A DNA stretch of 33,669 bases from assembly GCA_963702765.1 (NCBI GenBank), contig CAVPEB010000052.1:1-33669 (forward strand), written 5' to 3'. This stretch comes from DATMNR01 sp963702765. Its GTDB lineage: Bacteria > Chloroflexota > Ktedonobacteria > Ktedonobacterales > Ktedonobacteraceae. The notes below the pieces were generated by a model. The model was not told where the DNA came from. It saw only the letters and a program-made list of their open reading frames with translations, and did no database searches. Positions 24,478 through 32,752 of this stretch are shown in pieces. Both the position numbers and the translations under genes were made by a program. Each line of letters begins with the position of its first letter. Position 1 is the first letter of the stretch.

Positions 24478-25368
24478 TCAGAAAATAGATACTTTCCCAA
24501 ACATCCTATCTCTTCCTTGCGCCTGTTGCCAGGCAGCATGTACACATTGCTTTAAAAGCAGTATATTCGTCAATGGGCCAACTCCGCCTGGGGTCGGCGT
24601 AATAGCTCCAGCTACTTTGCTAACATGTGTGAAATCAACATCGCCTACAATACCACCTTCAGGTAATTGATTGATACCAACATCAATTACAATTGCGCCA
24701 GGACGCACCATATCCGCAGTTATCATATTTGCATGTCCAGCCGCAGCTACCAGCACATCAGCCTGTCGAGTAAAGGCAGCTAAATCGACAGTATGTGAAT
24801 GGCTTACTGTGATAGTTGCATTTTTTTGCAATAGCATCATCGCAAGCGGTTTACCAACAACATTACTACGAGAAATAATGACAGCTCTTTTACCCTCAAG
24901 TGTGACTTGAATACGTTCAAGAATCTCTATCACGGCTGCCACGGTAGCTGGCAAAAAGCTTGGCAAACCTAGAAAGAGATTTCCAGCGCTGCGAGGGCTA
25001 ATTCCATCAATATCCTTACTGGTGCTAATGAGATCTGCAACCAACTTTTGAGGTAGATGCCCAGGCAAAGGCATCTGCACTATTATTCCCTGAACTGTTT
25101 CGTCCTCATTCAATTGCAGTATTATTGTACGTAGTTCATCGGGCGAAATGCGCGTAGGAAATTGATCTAACCTTGCCTTGACACCAATCTCCTCGGCAAC
25201 TCTTAAAATTGCTTTACTATATACACCCGAAGCTGTATCCCCTCCTATGCGCACAATAGATAGTCCAGGTGGTCTGCCTTGTTCACGTTGATATTTCTCG
25301 ATGTCCAATCGCAACTCGGCTTTTATCTCAGCACCAATCGCTCGCCCATCCAGAATTATTGCTGTCAC
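24478..25368 (-). CDS. folD: FolD-family methylene-tetrahydrofolate dehydrogenase, divergent cyclohydrolase site
   Basis: A 296-residue FolD homologue. The family normally has both methylene-THF dehydrogenase and methenyl-THF cyclohydrolase activity. Conserved parts include Tyr50 in SGVYSK, VQMPLPGHL (97-105), the DIDG acidic motif, the nucleotide-site SRSNVVGKPLA and the C-terminal TPTPGGVGPLTN. Aligned to Escherichia coli FolD, the catalytic Lys54 (YVASK) is Ile54 here, and PCTPxG reads PATVAA. Loss of this lysine abolishes cyclohydrolase activity in studied relatives. The start is GTG at 25368, overlapping the fchA stop (GTGA), so the two are coupled; FchA may supply the missing cyclohydrolase step. 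The C-terminal tail is somewhat longer than in E. coli. Confidence 0.93.
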   Translation of the reverse strand: MTAIILDGRAIGAEIKAELRLDIEKYQREQGRPPGLSIVRIGGDTASGVYSKAILRVAEEIGVKARLDQFPTRISPDELRTIILQLNEDETVQGIIVQMPLPGHLPQKLVADLISTSKDIDGISPRSAGNLFLGLPSFLPATVAAVIEILERIQVTLEGKRAVIISRSNVVGKPLAMMLLQKNATITVSHSHTVDLAAFTRQADVLVAAAGHANMITADMVRPGAIVIDVGINQLPEGGIVGDVDFTHVSKVAGAITPTPGGVGPLTNILLLKQCVHAAWQQAQGRDRMFGKVSIF

Positions 25369-25988
25369 GCTCTACTCCCAACTCTATTTGTAACCTGATC
25401 AACACCCTCCTCTATAATTCCTAGTGCTGAATTCAGGCGATTTTCTAATTCAAGAGCTAATTTATCGTCTTTCATGGATCGTACATTGATATGAACCATA
25501 AAAGCAGCACCTTTGCTTGAACAAGAAGCTAATATTGCCCCGGTTGCTACATCACTGAGCACTGTTACACTACCAATCTCAGCAATTCTTTGACAAAATT
25601 TCACTAACTCAGCAGCAAGTTCAACCACTTCAAGCGGCACTAAGGCAGCTTCGACAAGCTGCTTTTGAATCAAATCTGTTCGATACTTTCGCTCCTCGCT
25701 CGTCTCGCGTGGCAATTTATAGCTTTTTGCGAGACGCCCATATGCCTCAATATCTTCCTGCATAAGTTGTTGAAATCTAGCCCTTAGGGATTCGGTCTTT
25801 TGCAGCAGTTCTTCAATTTCTTGACGAACATCAGCATATGCATCTTTTCCTAATGTAATTCTACAAACCATACTTGCAAGAGCAGCTCCCATTGCACCAC
25901 TCAAAGCAGCAGTAGAACCTCCTCCAGGGGCAGGAAGTGCTGACGCGAGGTCATCCAGGTAACGATGTAGTGTTTCTTCCATATACAT
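25365..25988 (-). CDS. fchA: methenyl-tetrahydrofolate cyclohydrolase (formiminotransferase-cyclodeaminase family)
   Basis: A 207-residue all-helical protein of the FTCD_C/FchA family, monofunctional forms of which act as methenyl-THF cyclohydrolase in acetogens and methylotrophs. The hallmark is the N-terminal PAPGGGSTAALSGAMGAAL (residues 19-37). The rest matches in helical pattern (EDIEAYGRLAKSYKLP; VPLEVVELAAELVKF; GSVTVLSDVATGAILA). Length fits stand-alone FchA. The ATG at 25988 is used; a second ATG two codons in is equally possible. It is the upstream gene of a fchA-folD pair with a 4-base overlap. A formiminotetrahydrofolate cyclodeaminase role is the alternative, but no histidine-degradation genes are near. 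Confidence 0.85.
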   Translation of the reverse strand: MYMEETLHRYLDDLASALPAPGGGSTAALSGAMGAALASMVCRITLGKDAYADVRQEIEELLQKTESLRARFQQLMQEDIEAYGRLAKSYKLPRETSEERKYRTDLIQKQLVEAALVPLEVVELAAELVKFCQRIAEIGSVTVLSDVATGAILASCSSKGAAFMVHINVRSMKDDKLALELENRLNSALGIIEEGVDQVTNRVGSRA

Positions 25989-26047
25989 TTTTATTTATCT
26001 TCCATCATAAATGAACATTGCCCTCATCTTTGCTTATTCTCTATCCA

Positions 26048-26836
26048 TCACCATACTAGCCCCAGCACACCAGCAAACAACTCGTTGGGCTCGTGGTATT
26101 CTTTGTAGTTTAGCCCAGTAACTGCTGTTTCTTGAGGATTTACACTCCCAACATATGCACATTCGCTAAAAAGCGGGCACTGACCACATTCAGGTCGTTG
26201 CGCATGACAGATTTGTCGTCCATGTTGAATAAGATTGACATGCAAAGGATAGACCCACTCTGACGGTACAATCTTTTCAAATACTTTATGAGCCTGATCC
26301 GCACTAACTCTGGCACCGATCAATCCCAAACGTATCGAGACACGATGGACGTGTGTATCAATTGGGAAAGCTGGTCTGTCAAGGTTAAACATCAATACAC
26401 ATGCTGCGGTCTTAGGTCCAACTCCGGGAAGTTCACGAAGATAGCGCCAGGCTTCCTCCGTCGAACGACAGGCTAGTTCATCATAAAGAAAACCCGCGAG
26501 TGTTTTTGTTCCACCATGTTCATGTTGCTGTTCAGTAAGTGTAAGTAAGACATCCTGAATACGCACTGATTTAATGTTTGCCAAACCTCCACATTTTATC
26601 GCCTTAACAACTTTATCGATCGACGCATCACGCACATCTTCCCATGTAGGAAATGTTGCAATCAATTGCTCGTACGCACGACCCGAGTTGGTGTCAGATG
26701 TGTGTTGCGAAAGAATAGTGCCTACTAAACCTCCTAGTGGATCATAATCAGGTGCATTTTTTGGTTCACCATACGTTCGCACAAGCAATTCATAGATCTT
26801 TAGCAGGTGTTTCGTTGGTCTTATTGATTTAGACAT
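26048..26836 (-). CDS. nth: endonuclease III (DNA glycosylase/AP lyase)
   Basis: A 262-residue base-excision-repair enzyme that removes oxidised pyrimidines. The helix-hairpin-helix LPGVGPKTAACVLMF carries the catalytic Lys142, with Asp160 in FPIDTHVHR. The [4Fe-4S] ligands are Cys210, 217, 220 and 226 in the usual C-x6-C-x2-C-x5-C spacing. About 30 extra residues follow the cluster, a little longer than the E. coli enzyme (211 residues). It lies upstream of fchA-folD with a 59-base gap and is probably independent of folate metabolism. Divergent from the threonine aldolase gene. Confidence 0.94.
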   Translation of the reverse strand: MSKSIRPTKHLLKIYELLVRTYGEPKNAPDYDPLGGLVGTILSQHTSDTNSGRAYEQLIATFPTWEDVRDASIDKVVKAIKCGGLANIKSVRIQDVLLTLTEQQHEHGGTKTLAGFLYDELACRSTEEAWRYLRELPGVGPKTAACVLMFNLDRPAFPIDTHVHRVSIRLGLIGARVSADQAHKVFEKIVPSEWVYPLHVNLIQHGRQICHAQRPECGQCPLFSECAYVGSVNPQETAVTGLNYKEYHEPNELFAGVLGLVW

Positions 26837-27053
26837 GCTACATTCCCATCAGATGATACTATTATGCTCTGTTATTTTACTCTTATCGCCCAGCGGGAGC
26901 AATGCCGCTAATGACATGTTTTCTGATGTATAATTGACATATGCAACACTAGTCCAGGCATGACATAACAATGCAATTCAAGAATGGATTGCAACTTCTC
27001 AGCATCACAAAATTTTGCAGCTTTTTCCGCTACCATTTCAAGGAGACTTAACA

Positions 27054-28115
27054 ATGATTGACCTGCGAAGTGATACAGTCACATTACCGACACCTGCAAT
27101 GCGTGAAGCGATGTACCATGCAGAAGTTGGTGATGATGTCTATCATGAAGATCCAACAATCAACCGCCTACAAGAAATGGCAGCAGAACGCTTGGGAAAA
27201 GAAGCTGCCATTTTCGTGCCAAGTGGTACCATGGGTAATGCTGCTTCCATCCTGGCACACGCAGGTCGCGGGGAAGCAGTCATCGTTGGAAACCAGTCAC
27301 ACATTTATCATTATGAAGTAGGTGGAGCATCAACCCTAGGCGGTTCTCCTATGGTTGTTGTGCAAACAGACTCTGATGGTATGTTGGATCTCCGCGAAGT
27401 ACAGATAAACATCGCTGATGGAAGCGACGAACATTCTGCACCTTCCGCGCTACTCTGTATTGAAAATACCCATAATCGCTGTGGAGGTACTGTTTTGAGC
27501 CTGCAAAAGGTTGAGCAGCTTACCAATTTAGCACATAGTCATGGTTTGATGGTACACATGGATGGCGCTCGCGTCTTCAACGCTGCTACTGCACTCTCTA
27601 TTCACGTCAGCACATTAGTTCAGACTGTTGATTTGGTAATGTTCTGTCTTTCTAAGGGCCTTAGCGCGCCTGTTGGTTCAATGGTAGTCGGTAAACGTGA
27701 TTTCATACAAAGAGTGCATCGCATGCGTAAATTGTTGGGGGGAGGTATGCGTCAGGCGGGTGTACTTGCAGCCGCAGGTATCGTCGCGTTAGAACAAATG
27801 GTTGACCGCCTTGCAGAAGATCATGAGACAAGTAAGCAACTCGCTCTCGGTCTTGCTGACTATCCACAAATTGATATAAATGTCGATCGAGTACAGACAA
27901 ATATGGTTATGTTTTCCGTACGCAACTCCCACCACGAGCCAATGGGAGAACAAGAAACCATGCAATTTCTTTCAAAAATACGTGAACACAGAGTTTTAAT
28001 GGGTCATATTGGTCAGGGAAAGATTCGCGCTGTCACTCATCATGGCATCACTGATGATGATATCAGTAGGGTGCTAATAGCTATTCGACGCACGTTGATC
28101 GAGTTACAGGTATAA
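27054..28115 (+). CDS. ltaE: low-specificity L-threonine aldolase
   Basis: A 353-residue PLP enzyme that splits L-threonine or allo-threonine to glycine and acetaldehyde. The start MIDLRSDTVTLPTPAM is typical. The PLP lysine is Lys201 in CLSKGLSAPVGS, and Asp170 in HMDGARVFNA contacts the cofactor. The frame is open from 27015, but the ATG at 27054 has AAGGAG upstream (27040-27045) and matches the family. It is divergent from nth; a TATAAT-like -10 lies at 26929-26934. Glycine made here could feed one-carbon folate chemistry, but that link to folD is only a thought. Confidence 0.93.
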   Translation: MIDLRSDTVTLPTPAMREAMYHAEVGDDVYHEDPTINRLQEMAAERLGKEAAIFVPSGTMGNAASILAHAGRGEAVIVGNQSHIYHYEVGGASTLGGSPMVVVQTDSDGMLDLREVQINIADGSDEHSAPSALLCIENTHNRCGGTVLSLQKVEQLTNLAHSHGLMVHMDGARVFNAATALSIHVSTLVQTVDLVMFCLSKGLSAPVGSMVVGKRDFIQRVHRMRKLLGGGMRQAGVLAAAGIVALEQMVDRLAEDHETSKQLALGLADYPQIDINVDRVQTNMVMFSVRNSHHEPMGEQETMQFLSKIREHRVLMGHIGQGKIRAVTHHGITDDDISRVLIAIRRTLIELQV

Positions 28116-28210
28116 GTAGTGCATCTTGTACTACAGCATTGCTCTTTCTCTGACAGTAGTAAATAAAAGAAATTTCGTATTATCAAAGACCACGTTCCAT
28201 TGTAATGGCT

Positions 28211-28216
28211 TATACT
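28211..28216 (+). promoter_or_regulatory. possible -10 element upstream of the Pro/Gln-tail membrane protein
   Basis: TATACT lies 39 bases before the ATG at 28255, without a TGn extension in the right place and without a clear -35. It is listed because the same hexamer occurs before other genes here. Confidence 0.25.
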
Positions 28217-28254
28217 ACATGAGATACATATTTATAGGGTAGGAGGAATTACAT

Positions 28255-28845
28255 ATGAACGAAGATCGCTACACGCGCAGATACAATCGTAGGATGAACC
28301 GCTATCGTAACCCGATGCGAGGAGCCGCTACTGGTATTTTCTTCATCTTTCTGGCGTTTGCATTTTACTTCTCAAAATCATTCGATTCAAACTTGTTCCT
28401 GCCGATCTTCTTCGCAGGTTTAGCACTGGTCTCACTATTAGGAGCTGCCAGTTCAGGAAACCCGCGAGGAATATATGGAGGCTTATATCCTTTCGTCTGG
28501 TTAATGGGTTTGGCACTGTGTTTTCTCATTGGTTTCTGGCCCTGGATACTTTTACCCATCGGGGTTTCAATGATACTCGGCGCACTTTATAATCCAATTA
28601 CAACCGGACTTTCCAATGCAGGCTCCATGGCAAATCAACCTCCCCCTCCCCAATATCAACAATATGAGCAAGCAAATGAACCGAATCAACCTTACCAACA
28701 AGGATACCAGGGATCTCCGCCTGTACCGGAAACGTATCAGGAGGGAGGCCAATCGTATCAATATCCACCGCAGCCCAAACAACAATATGACATGCCAGAA
28801 GCAAATGCCACTCAACAAGAGGAGATACCACCTCAGCAACAATAA
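28255..28845 (+). CDS. membrane protein with Pro/Gln/Tyr-rich tail
   Basis: A 196-residue protein, not recognised. A basic N-terminus (Arg/Tyr/Asn-rich, about 22 residues) precedes four hydrophobic segments (ATGIFFIFLAFAFYF; LFLPIFFAGLALVSLLG; PFVWLMGLALCFLIGF; WILLPIGVSMILGAL). The last 75 residues are low-complexity, full of Pro, Gln and Tyr, and are probably disordered. The start has a strong TAGGAGG ribosome binding site. It stands alone between the threonine aldolase and a dehydrogenase gene. The arrangement resembles other small Ktedonobacteria-type membrane proteins, but no role can be given. Confidence 0.75.
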   Translation: MNEDRYTRRYNRRMNRYRNPMRGAATGIFFIFLAFAFYFSKSFDSNLFLPIFFAGLALVSLLGAASSGNPRGIYGGLYPFVWLMGLALCFLIGFWPWILLPIGVSMILGALYNPITTGLSNAGSMANQPPPPQYQQYEQANEPNQPYQQGYQGSPPVPETYQEGGQSYQYPPQPKQQYDMPEANATQQEEIPPQQQ

Positions 28846-28941
28846 ATTGTTCCATTTCAAAATAACTGGGCACATAACAAAAGCCCATATTGCACAATCG
28901 TATCGAATCAGATGATAGAGCACTAAGAGGAGTAATACCCT

Positions 28942-29778
28942 ATGGTTTTCACAAGTTTTACAGGTTTAGTTGCTATCATTACTGGCGGTGCAAGCGGTAT
29001 AGGACTTGCCACTGCTCGTACTCTTCACTCAAAAGGCGCACATGTTGTCCTTGCCGATATTAACTCATCCGGTCTATTTCAGGCTAGAGATGCCATCAGC
29101 AAGCAAAATTCAGAAGCTCAGGGTCAAATCCTCACCATTACTACTGATGTTACCAATGAATCACAGGTGCATGCTCTCATGCAACAGACAACTGAGACTT
29201 TCGGACATATAGATCTTGTAGTAACATGCGCTGGTATCGGACGCGGAGGAGCCATTGACACATTTTCTGCAAGTGACATGCAAACGATGATGAATATCAA
29301 TTTTATGGGTACATACCATTCTGTTCAGGCGGCGCTACCAATTATGCGCCAGCAAAAATCCGGTCACTTCGTTTTCTTAAGTTCAGTGGCAGGTAAATTT
29401 GGGGTACCTTTGCTTTCTGGTTATTGCGCAAGTAAATGGGCAGTACGCGGTTTTTCATCAGCGTTGAGAGCCGAATTACAAGGAACAGGTATTGGAATCA
29501 CGACTGTCTACCCCGCCTGGGTTGATACTCCTATGGTTAAACAGGAGGAAAATGCCCTCGACATGACAGATATTGTCGTCATGCTCACGCCAGATCAGGT
29601 TGCAACGGATATTTTGCAAGCTGTAACAAATGATCAACGAGATCTTACATTAGCTCCAAATCCCGATATAGCATTCATCCTCCAAATCTACAAAGATGAT
29701 CCTGAGAAAGCAGAAAAGTTACTTGGTGAAGCTTACTTGCGCAGAGTTCACACGTCTAGTGAACAAGGAGCCATCTAG
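28942..29778 (+). CDS. short-chain dehydrogenase/reductase
   Basis: A 278-residue classical SDR oxidoreductase. The cofactor motif is TGGASGIG (14-21), with Asp39 at the end of strand 2 (LADINSS) suggesting NAD(H). The active-site set is Ser148, Tyr161 and Lys165 (SSVAG; YCASK). The usual NNAG appears as TCAG near residue 95. The ATG at 28942 has AGAGGAG upstream. The substrate is unknown. It has no obvious partner; the nearest plus-strand genes are spaced too far for a clear operon. Confidence 0.88.
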   Translation: MVFTSFTGLVAIITGGASGIGLATARTLHSKGAHVVLADINSSGLFQARDAISKQNSEAQGQILTITTDVTNESQVHALMQQTTETFGHIDLVVTCAGIGRGGAIDTFSASDMQTMMNINFMGTYHSVQAALPIMRQQKSGHFVFLSSVAGKFGVPLLSGYCASKWAVRGFSSALRAELQGTGIGITTVYPAWVDTPMVKQEENALDMTDIVVMLTPDQVATDILQAVTNDQRDLTLAPNPDIAFILQIYKDDPEKAEKLLGEAYLRRVHTSSEQGAI

Positions 29779-29934
29779 AGTCCATAACAATGAAGCAGGC
29801 ACACACCACGCGCTCTCATTTTGATGCTGGGCCTGGAAGTATTGGCTAGATAGAAAGTCAACCGTGAAGATGAGATTTTGCCGTAGACGCTAACACAAGA
29901 TCAAGAAAAGCATTTGGAATACTTGCTTGAAATA
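29779..29934. other. intergenic stretch with a possible gene relic
   Basis: About 156 bases after the dehydrogenase gene. In one plus-strand frame, coding-like segments (LMLGLEVLAR, KVNREDEILP, TLTQDQEKHLEYLLEILM) are separated by two stop codons and continue to a stop at 29970, overlapping the small minus-strand gene. It might be a decayed gene, but no family could be named and chance is possible. Confidence 0.2.
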
Positions 29935-30081
29935 TTAATGCGAAACGACGCTGGAGACAAAAAACGCTAAAATAATCATCCAGCTAATGATAAAAGCAAA
30001 TACCAGGCGAAGTGCGACACTCGAAACAAGAATACTGCGTCGTTGATTTTGAACACTTGGGGAGATTCCATCTGTTGACAT
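29935..30081 (-). CDS. 48-residue single-span membrane protein
   Basis: A short open frame of 48 codons plus TAA. After a polar N-terminus (MSTDGISPSVQNQRRS) comes one hydrophobic segment of about 28 residues (LVFAFIISWMIILAFFVSSV at its core). The ATG at 30081 is preceded by GGAG at good spacing. It is downstream of and on the same strand as the DUF971 gene (gap 149 bases). Basic residues before the span suggest that the N-terminus is inside. The function is unknown. The good ribosome binding site and clear transmembrane pattern make it more than a chance frame. Confidence 0.5.
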   Translation of the reverse strand: MSTDGISPSVQNQRRSILVSSVALRLVFAFIISWMIILAFFVSSVVSH

Positions 30082-30230
30082 ACTTTTCTCCGTTAAAAGA
30101 TATTATTAACCTTTTCAGGTGAACCAATATATGTGTCAGTCAGTGCCTTTCAAGAGAAATAACGGTTTATCTACCACACCTTAACACATTAAGTACTAAT
30201 CGGAGGGTTAGAGGAAAAAGAATATATTAG

Positions 30231-30581
30231 TTACTGCCTCCTACCCCTTTTCTTTTGACACTCATCACATTCACACATTGCACGCAATTTCTCATAAGTA
30301 TAAATTCCCGTTTTGTGCCCATCTTCCCAAACAGGCGTTAATCCATAGCGGCCTACAGGCTGGATATTGATTAGTGTTGTCTCTTCGACACTTAAACTTT
30401 GCTTGCTTTGCAACATACCCGGTTGCCCACCTTCGCCGGAACACCAGGCACATGGGCAAGCCCATCGTAGCGCTTCCCAACTATGAATACTTTCATGCTC
30501 ATCAGTCCAGCTCAAAATGAGCTGCCTGTTCTCTTCATCAAGCAGAAAAGACGTGGGCGATGGGTGAATATTCTGAGACAT
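30231..30581 (-). CDS. DUF971 (GBBH-like N-terminal domain) protein
   Basis: A 116-residue single-domain protein of the DUF971 family, the fold found at the N-terminus of gamma-butyrobetaine hydroxylase. The family pattern is clear: LSWTDEHESIHSWEALRWACPC, then VGRYGLTPVWEDGHKTGIY. Six cysteines form two groups, 42, 44, 47 (CPCAWC) and 103, 105, 108 (CECDEC), consistent with binding zinc or an iron-sulfur cluster. Relatives are often fused to Mrp/ApbC iron-sulfur carrier proteins, so a role in cluster handling is possible but not shown. Divergent from the pentapeptide-repeat gene. Confidence 0.85.
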   Translation of the reverse strand: MSQNIHPSPTSFLLDEENRQLILSWTDEHESIHSWEALRWACPCAWCSGEGGQPGMLQSKQSLSVEETTLINIQPVGRYGLTPVWEDGHKTGIYTYEKLRAMCECDECQKKRGRRQ

Positions 30582-30924
30582 TTTTCTTTACCTTTTGACC
30601 TCTCTTTGAAGTAAACCGACAAGTTAATAGCCGCGTATTAGCACATCTCATATTGCTAAATCGTAACTGAGATCACTATTATAGGCCCTGTCAGTCTCAA
30701 CGTCTATAACCTATTGTCTCATGTTATAAGAGTAGGGATGGAGATTGTTACTTTCATAATCGCTTCCCGTCTTACGAATTATATCAGGGTAAATTTGCTT
30801 TAAATTGCGAAAGTACCCTTTGTACGTATTTACTCATCATGTATTTTCGAGCAAAATGTTCAGTTACAAAACGTTTTCTCAATAAAAGCCCATTTGCACA
30901 TTTGCCGACAAGGGGAAAATCATT
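30582..30924. promoter_or_regulatory. divergent intergenic region
   Basis: About 340 bases between two divergent genes. A TATAAT -10 reading on the minus strand (30678-30683) lies about 97 bases upstream of the DUF971 start, with a weak -35. No open frame, hairpin with T-run or tRNA was seen. The pentapeptide gene has AAGGGG shortly before its ATG. Confidence 0.4.
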
Positions 30925-31788
30925 ATGGCGATTGTATACATTATCGCAGGAATTATTTGCCTGCTGGCGACCACATTAGGAGTCTTAGTTGCTTGTAGAA
31001 TACAAGCTCGTTTTTTACACAAGACTGGTTTAGAACATGAAGCCTGGCAAAATGCCCAAGAAGCACATCAAAATCTTTGGGAAGTAAAACAACGGAAACT
31101 GGCCCTTGAGCTAGAACGATCACTTAACAAACAAGTGGAAGAGCTTCATGATGCATGGCTCAGGTGGGAATTCAATGCTGCTCAACAATATGCAAAATTA
31201 ACATTGGAACAAAAACTTGCTTCACTACCTTACATCGAGGATATACCAGTTGCATCGGATGAGTATCCCAAATTGGAACATACAGCCTCATCCAGTCAAC
31301 TTTCACACCCCCTTTCATTTTTCAGAACAGATCTTCGCGGTCAAGATCTATCTCATCGATTTCTTCAACATGCGGATTTTCGCGAAACACAATTAGAAAA
31401 TGCCAACTTCTACATGACCGATCTGGCGGGTGCAAGTTTCAAAGGTGCAAACCTTTCTGGCGCTAATCTATCCGGCGCTAATCTGAAAGGCGCTGATTTA
31501 CGTGGTGCTATATTAACTGACGCTAATTTGCTCGTTACTGATGTGAATGGCGCCATTCTTAATGGAGCAAATTTATGTGGAGCCCGCAATCTAACATCAG
31601 AGCAGTTTAACTCAGCCATATTTAATCATGAGACACAAATCAACCTTGAACAGGATATAACTCATCCGCGCATTGCGGGTATTCACTTTACTGATGTAAG
31701 AGCTTCACCCGAAGCCTTACCTGTAGAATTTGACACAATTGTTCCAACCTCGATGCAAAATGGAAAAGCACAGGTTAAGCTAAATTAA
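30925..31788 (+). CDS. membrane-anchored pentapeptide-repeat protein
   Basis: A 287-residue protein. One N-terminal span (MAIVYIIAGIICLLATTLGV) anchors it; a charged helical region (about 30-110, Glu/Gln/Leu-rich, likely coiled coil) follows. A run of A(D/N)LxG-type repeats covers about residues 150-222 (for example GANLSGANLSGANLKGADLRG) and should form a right-handed beta-helix of three to four coils. The tail of about 65 residues is not repetitive. The repeat region is mirrored by a 15-base repeat in the DNA. Soluble pentapeptide proteins can mimic DNA to protect gyrase, but the membrane anchor makes a structural or scaffold role more likely; this is inference. Confidence 0.85.
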   Translation: MAIVYIIAGIICLLATTLGVLVACRIQARFLHKTGLEHEAWQNAQEAHQNLWEVKQRKLALELERSLNKQVEELHDAWLRWEFNAAQQYAKLTLEQKLASLPYIEDIPVASDEYPKLEHTASSSQLSHPLSFFRTDLRGQDLSHRFLQHADFRETQLENANFYMTDLAGASFKGANLSGANLSGANLKGADLRGAILTDANLLVTDVNGAILNGANLCGARNLTSEQFNSAIFNHETQINLEQDITHPRIAGIHFTDVRASPEALPVEFDTIVPTSMQNGKAQVKLN

Positions 31789-31845
31789 CGTGTGCCATAA
31801 ACACATCAATCGAATGACAAGGCCATCTCTGTCTATCCTCATGTG

Positions 31846-31854
31846 TGCTATACT
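31846..31854 (+). promoter_or_regulatory. extended -10 promoter of the fabG-like gene
   Basis: TGCTATACT, a TGn extended -10, about 50 bases before the ATG at 31906. No clear -35 lies at the usual distance. It matches the form seen before the zinc-ribbon gene and the histidine kinase. Confidence 0.45.
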
Positions 31855-31905
31855 ACCAGCATTGGAAAGGCGGTTGGGTAGAAAGAAAACGCAAAGAGGA
31901 AGAGT

Positions 31906-32670
31906 ATGACAGAACAACATTTGCCACTGACAGGGAAAATTGCATTAGTTACAGGAAGCAGCCAGGGCATTGGCAGAGCAACAGCATTGCGTCTTGCGAA
32001 AGCAGGCGCAGATATTGTGATTAACTATCGTAGACATGCAAGCACAGCCGAAGAAGTAAAAGCTTGCATTGAAGAAGTAGGACGGCGCTGCATTACAATC
32101 CAGGCTGATGTAAGCCAGGAAGAAGAAGTTGCTCGTCTTTTTATGGTGGCACAAGAAGCCCTCGGCCCAATCGCAATCCTTGTCAATAATGCAGGCACAA
32201 CACGTGATAAGCTCATTCTCCAAATGTCGCTTGCAGATTTTGAGTACGTCGTCAACACCAATTTGCGTTCAGCATTTCTTTGCACAAAAGCAGCTCTCAG
32301 GAATATGATGAAAGCTCGTTGGGGTCGCATAGTAAATGTTTCATCACCCGCAGCTTTACTTGGCTCCGCAGGTCAGGCAAATTACGCAGCTTCGAAGGCG
32401 GCCATTCTCGCTTTGACTCTCAGCACAGCCCGAGAAATGGCTAGTCGCAACATCACAGCTAATGCAATTGCCCCTGGCTTCATACCTACAGAACTTACTT
32501 CTTCTCTTACAGAACAACAGCGTAACTACTTACTTGAAAACACTCCTGTTGGACGTTTTGGAGAGCCTGAAGAGATAGCAGCAGCAATCAATTTTCTCTG
32601 CTCACCGGAAGCAGCCTTTATAACGGGTCAGATACTTTGTGTCGACGGTGGTATGGCAATGCGCGTGTAG
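31906..32670 (+). CDS. fabG: FabG-like 3-oxoacyl-(ACP) reductase / SDR
   Basis: A 254-residue classical SDR close to the FabG group. The nucleotide motif is TGSSQGIG (16-23), with NNAG at 94-97 and the active residues Ser147, Tyr160 and Lys164 (NVSSPAA; YAASK). The C-terminal GQILCVDGGMAM is typical of FabG. Tyr41-Arg42-Arg43 after strand 2 suggests NADP(H). The ATG has a GAGGAAG site. It is not in a fatty-acid gene cluster here, so the true substrate may differ; the symbol is by similarity only. Confidence 0.85.
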   Translation: MTEQHLPLTGKIALVTGSSQGIGRATALRLAKAGADIVINYRRHASTAEEVKACIEEVGRRCITIQADVSQEEEVARLFMVAQEALGPIAILVNNAGTTRDKLILQMSLADFEYVVNTNLRSAFLCTKAALRNMMKARWGRIVNVSSPAALLGSAGQANYAASKAAILALTLSTAREMASRNITANAIAPGFIPTELTSSLTEQQRNYLLENTPVGRFGEPEEIAAAINFLCSPEAAFITGQILCVDGGMAMRV

Positions 32671-32752
32671 AGCATAGAAAATGAAACAATGTTGGTGCTG
32701 TTTTTCTCTAATTCAGTAGTATATCTTGTGTCTATAAAGGAGAGCTGTACCC

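Noticed and set aside
27015..27053. Upstream start for the threonine aldolase
   Set aside because: The family N-terminus begins at the ATG at 27054, which has AAGGAG in front of it.
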